Positions 23,981-27,059 of a stretch of 27,059 nt of DNA are shown here, piece by piece. The DNA lies in the NCBI GenBank assembly GCA_023253295.1, contig JALRGZ010000181.1, positions 1 to 27,059 of the forward strand. Reading direction: 5' to 3'. This DNA is from Flavobacterium sp. (GTDB lineage: Bacteria; Bacteroidota; Bacteroidia; Flavobacteriales; Flavobacteriaceae). A program made the position numbers and the translations under genes. The notes beneath the pieces are model-generated. The model was not told the origin of the DNA. It did no database searches and saw nothing but the letters and a program-made list of their open reading frames with translations. Each line of letters starts with the position of its first letter. The stretch's first letter is position 1.

Positions 23981-26944
23981 TTAAAAACCAACGTTTATAC
24001 CAAAAGACCAAGTTCTAGCAAAAGGATAGCCACTATTTATTGAAGCTTCTCCCATTTCAGGATCAAAACCATCTTTTATTGATGAAGATTCCCAAAGATC
24101 ATTACCTGAGAAATACACTCGAATTTTACTTAAGTGCAATTTACTAGCCAACTCTTGGGGCAAAGTATATCCGAAAATCAAAGTTTTTAAACGAATGTAT
24201 CTATTGTTTTGCAACATGAAATCATTATTAGCATAATTCCAAGATGCACGAGTTGCATTTACTGTTAAACGAGGAAAAGCGGCATTAGGGTTCTCTTCTG
24301 TCCATGTTTTACCTAGGAATGAAGGGTTTTGATTGGTAAATATTGCTTGAAAAGGGTAGGCCATATATCCATTACGCATAATGTTTTGCTTTAATTGACC
24401 TTGAAAAGTTGTACCTAAGTCAAAACCTTTCCATGATACTCCTGAATTCAACCCAAAAGTAAAATGTGGTGTTCCATCTCCTGCGTAAACTAAAGAACTA
24501 TTTTCATTACCTAGATTCGTTATAGTCCCTGTTCCCGCTACATCTACTCTTTTGGTATCTCCTGGACGTAAAGCCACAGCTGTATTATTTTGTGGCATAC
24601 CTGCCAAATTACCTTTACCACCATAAGCAGCATAATAAGCATCTACTTCTGCCTGGTCTTTAAAATAACCATCTGTTTTATAAACATACCAAGACTGCCA
24701 TGGACGACCATTAACAATACCATTTCTTCCAGCACTATAACTATCAGCATTTTCAACTCCATCCACCATCGTTTTGGTATCGCCAATATTAAAAGTAACA
24801 TTATATTTAAAATCTTTTATTGCATCTTTCCACCCAATAATTAATTCCCAACCTTTAGTATTAAAATGCCCATTATTATTAGCTGGAGGATTTCCACCTA
24901 AAACTGTTGGCAATGTTACCCCAATTAACATTCCATTATTGTCTTTTTCGAAAACGTCAAAACTTGTTGTTAAGCGATTACTAAAAAAGTTTAAATCAAT
25001 ACCAATATTTTTTTGCTGTACTCTTTCCCATGTTCTAGTTGGAGCAATCAAACCATTGTTAACCAATGAACTTGATGGGATTAAACCTGGGGTTTCTCCT
25101 AAAACAGTTGTACCTGTATTGATTCTACTTACATATTCAAAAGCATCAAGATTAGGTGCTTCATTACCTGCAGATCCAATTGTTGCTCTAATTTTACCAA
25201 AACTAACTACTGAACTTAAACTCTTAAAGAAATTTTCTTTACTGAAAACCCAAGCCACCTCAGCTCCTCCAAAATTTTGAAATTTATAGCCTTGGGCAAA
25301 TCGAGAATTACCATCGCGTCTTCCTGACAATGTAAGTAGATATTTTTCATCATAATCATAATTGAATTTAGCTAAGTAAGAATACCTACCATTTTCAACT
25401 TTAAAACCATCATTAGATTGTATACCTGTGGCAAGATTGATATCATAAACTCCTAAGTCATCGAAACCAATGCGTTTTGCTCTTATCCATTGATTATTGT
25501 TTTTTTCTGCATTAATTCCTGCTACTGCAGCAAAATGATGAACATCTTTTAATGTTTTATTGTAATTTAATAAAGCCGAATAATATTGGTATGTAGATTG
25601 ATATGCATAGGTTTCATATCTATTATTATTTCCTGAGGTATTAAGACCTATACCTTTCTTTTCACCATACCAATTGTATAATTGTACCGGTACTACATAC
25701 ATTTCTTGATTAAATCTTTCATTTTGAACCGAGGTCATCCCCTCAATCTTCAAATCTTTAGTGATATTATAAGTCAGTTTTACATCAGCTCTCCCAGTTA
25801 AAGAATTTTTATCATCTCTCCCCCCTTCAGCAGTCATAGCTGCTGCATTACGGTTTGCTCCTCCATCTACACCATTAAATGTAGCAAACCATTGCCCATA
25901 TGGATTTTTGGCAGGAAAAAAAGGCATATCAAAAGCATACAAAGTATTATCAAGACCTACTGAAGGGGTACTTGTCTTAGCATTTACAATACTCAAATTT
26001 GTTGATAAATTGAACTTTTCAGATAATTTATAATCATAATTCAATCTAGCATTAAATTGTTTTTGTCCATCATAAGCAGTTGCTAAATTACCTTGATTAT
26101 CTGCATACCCAAGGGACAAACGATAAGATGAATTATCTGAACTGTTTGATAAACTTAAATTATGTTGATATGAATATCGGGTTGCAAACATCTCTTTCAA
26201 TCTATTTGCATTGTATATATAAAAATCAATACCAAAGAGATCATATTTTCCTTCAACCCCCTGTTGCATTTTTAATAAATTGTCTTTAGTTTGCCATACC
26301 CAATAATTAGGCACTGTCTCCTCTTTATTTGCTTCTAACCACATAGTCGCATATTGAGACATACTTGGAGAATAACCTGTGATACCATTAGTTGTAAAAC
26401 GAACATTAGAACTATAATCTACTTTTAATTTTCCTTTACCTCTTTTAGTAGTGACCAAAATCACCCCATTTGAAGCTCGCGATCCATAAATAGCTGCAGA
26501 TGCATCTTTTAATATCGAAATACTTTCAATATCATCAGAATTAAGATTTTCAAAAGAATATTTATTTAGCGTCGGAACACCATCCACAACAATTAATGGA
26601 TCACTTCCATTTACAGATGTATTTCCTCTAATTTTAAATGAAATTCCTTCATTTCCAGGACGTGGAGAACTCCTTGTAACGACTAAACTAGGTGTTTGGC
26701 CCTGTAAAGCCAAACCAACATTAGTTACTGCACGGCTCTCAAAAGTTTTGGCCGATACAGTCTCTACACCTCCTGTTAATGTCTCCTTTTTTGAAGTACC
26801 ATAACCCACAACTATAACTTCTTTTAATGAAGACACATCTGAACTCAACTTTACATTAATTATTTTTTGAGTACCTACTTTAATCTCTTGGCTTTTCATT
26901 CCTACCGAACTAAAAACAAGTACCGCATCAGTTGATGATACAAC
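23981..26944 (-). CDS. SusC/RagA-family TonB-dependent outer-membrane transporter, 5' end missing
   Basis: A full-length beta-barrel region ends in FARTWSFGINVGF. The plug domain shows the SusC signature LKEVIVVGYGTSKKE, RGNTSVNGSDPLIVVDGVP and DIESISILKDASAAIYGSRASNGVILVTTK. The apparent ATG at 26899 is not the real start. In the same frame upstream lies VSSTDAVLVFSSVG, the end of the CarboxypepD_reg-like domain found before the plug in SusC proteins. That homology stops at about 26944, after which the sequence is unrelated and the frame meets a stop (26978-26980). About 100 residues (signal peptide and most of the N-terminal domain) are missing. The transporter imports oligosaccharides with SusD, using TonB energy. 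Any upstream regulator is lost with the missing end. Confidence 0.95.
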   Translation of the reverse strand, partial: VVSSTDAVLVFSSVGMKSQEIKVGTQKIINVKLSSDVSSLKEVIVVGYGTSKKETLTGGVETVSAKTFESRAVTNVGLALQGQTPSLVVTRSSPRPGNEGISFKIRGNTSVNGSDPLIVVDGVPTLNKYSFENLNSDDIESISILKDASAAIYGSRASNGVILVTTKRGKGKLKVDYSSNVRFTTNGITGYSPSMSQYATMWLEANKEETVPNYWVWQTKDNLLKMQQGVEGKYDLFGIDFYIYNANRLKEMFATRYSYQHNLSLSNSSDNSSYRLSLGYADNQGNLATAYDGQKQFNARLNYDYKLSEKFNLSTNLSIVNAKTSTPSVGLDNTLYAFDMPFFPAKNPYGQWFATFNGVDGGANRNAAAMTAEGGRDDKNSLTGRADVKLTYNITKDLKIEGMTSVQNERFNQEMYVVPVQLYNWYGEKKGIGLNTSGNNNRYETYAYQSTYQYYSALLNYNKTLKDVHHFAAVAGINAEKNNNQWIRAKRIGFDDLGVYDINLATGIQSNDGFKVENGRYSYLAKFNYDYDEKYLLTLSGRRDGNSRFAQGYKFQNFGGAEVAWVFSKENFFKSLSSVVSFGKIRATIGSAGNEAPNLDAFEYVSRINTGTTVLGETPGLIPSSSLVNNGLIAPTRTWERVQQKNIGIDLNFFSNRLTTSFDVFEKDNNGMLIGVTLPTVLGGNPPANNNGHFNTKGWELIIGWKDAIKDFKYNVTFNIGDTKTMVDGVENADSYSAGRNGIVNGRPWQSWYVYKTDGYFKDQAEVDAYYAAYGGKGNLAGMPQNNTAVALRPGDTKRVDVAGTGTITNLGNENSSLVYAGDGTPHFTFGLNSGVSWKGFDLGTTFQGQLKQNIMRNGYMAYPFQAIFTNQNPSFLGKTWTEENPNAAFPRLTVNATRASWNYANNDFMLQNNRYIRLKTLIFGYTLPQELASKLHLSKIRVYFSGNDLWESSSIKDGFDPEMGEASINSGYPFARTWSFGINVGF

Positions 26945-26951
26945 ACTAAGC

Positions 26952-27059
26952 CTGAGCGTTTTGGATATAGCAGCGCTTCATTACCTCTATGGACCAAACC
27001 CAAATTCACGATCCGGTGATGACACTTACGTTTTTGATCCAGAAAACCCGAACTTTATT
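26952..27059 (+). CDS. Fragment of a serralysin-type M10 / RTX calcium-binding protein (foreign tip)
   Basis: On the plus strand the last 108 bases encode 36 codons without a stop, running off the right edge. The peptide contains LDIAALHYLYGPNPN and RSGDDTYVFD. This is the junction between the metalloprotease domain and the C-terminal RTX part in serralysin-like proteins, where D-I-A-A-L/I-x-x-L-Y-G is followed by an R-x-G-D-x-x-Y segment. Such proteins are typical of Proteobacteria, not of a susC 5' region. The sequence lies exactly where the antisense susC gene loses homology. I infer a chimeric contig end; a true rearrangement is possible but less likely. Confidence 0.6.
   Translation, partial: MSVLDIAALHYLYGPNPNSRSGDDTYVFDPENPNFI

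Noticed and set aside
24774..25280. 168-codon plus-strand open frame opposite susC
   Set aside because: It is antisense to a well-supported susC gene, has no family resemblance or plausible start, and is explained by the low stop density opposite coding sequence. The same holds for the other plus-strand frames under the minus-strand genes.
26897..26899. ATG as the start of susC
   Set aside because: The in-frame upstream codons match the SusC N-terminal domain, so this is an internal methionine of a gene whose real start has been lost.
1..27059. CRISPR arrays, insertion sequences, integrases, rRNA or tRNA genes
   Set aside because: None was seen. The only repeats are the terminator duplication, the paired inverted sites, an 11-bp tandem repeat and hairpins.

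Overview
The window is about 26.8 kb of AT-rich DNA from a Bacteroidota genome, most likely Flavobacteriaceae (Flavobacterium-like). The signs are a SusC/SusD pair, many secreted carbohydrate-active enzymes, short Flavobacterium-style signal peptides and lipoboxes, and TAnnTTTG promoter boxes. It holds most of a polysaccharide utilisation locus (PUL) for a uronic-acid-containing heteropolysaccharide. Both extreme ends look foreign. Bases 1 to about 125 are GC-rich and encode, on the minus strand, a fragment resembling a P22-type phage tail/DNA-stabilisation protein. Bases from about 26945 to 27059 encode, on the plus strand, a fragment resembling a serralysin-type M10/RTX protein, and this fragment replaces the N-terminus of susC. 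The window is therefore best read as a metagenomic contig with chimeric ends.

Layout, left to right. 1-331: foreign tip, then two near-identical copies of a hairpin terminator around a 14-bp GC palindrome. 332-1126 (-): a KduD-like short-chain dehydrogenase. 1127-1345: a divergent control region with a perfect 14-bp inverted repeat. 1346-4410 (+): a two-gene unit of a secreted serine-hydrolase-like esterase and a GH28/GH49-like beta-helix glycosidase. A bidirectional terminator follows at about 4519-4555. Everything from 4574 to the right end is on the minus strand. In transcription order (right to left) it is susC (5' end missing), susD, an IPT/TIG surface glycan-binding lipoprotein, a hairpin, an alginate-lyase-fold lipoprotein (PL38-like), a hairpin, GH97, DUF4861, GH43, an unassigned beta-helix protein, a 452-bp gap with a degenerate small ORF, GH88, an MFS sugar porter, GH95, and GH2 with a C-terminal discoidin/CBM32-like domain.

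How they may work together (inference). The surface lyase and the SusCD/IPT complex would cut and import uronate-containing oligosaccharides. Periplasmic GH97, GH43, GH95, GH2, GH28-like and esterase activities would strip neutral sugars and acyl or methyl groups. GH88 would remove the 4,5-unsaturated uronate left by the lyase. The MFS porter would import monosaccharides, and the KduD-like enzyme would act on the unsaturated-uronate-derived ketouronate in the cytoplasm. No sulfatase is visible, which argues against ulvan, fucoidan or carrageenan. No transcription regulator for the PUL is in the window. The least explained members are the beta-helix protein at 12767-14206, the DUF4861 protein at 15928-17118 and the esterase at 1346-2968.
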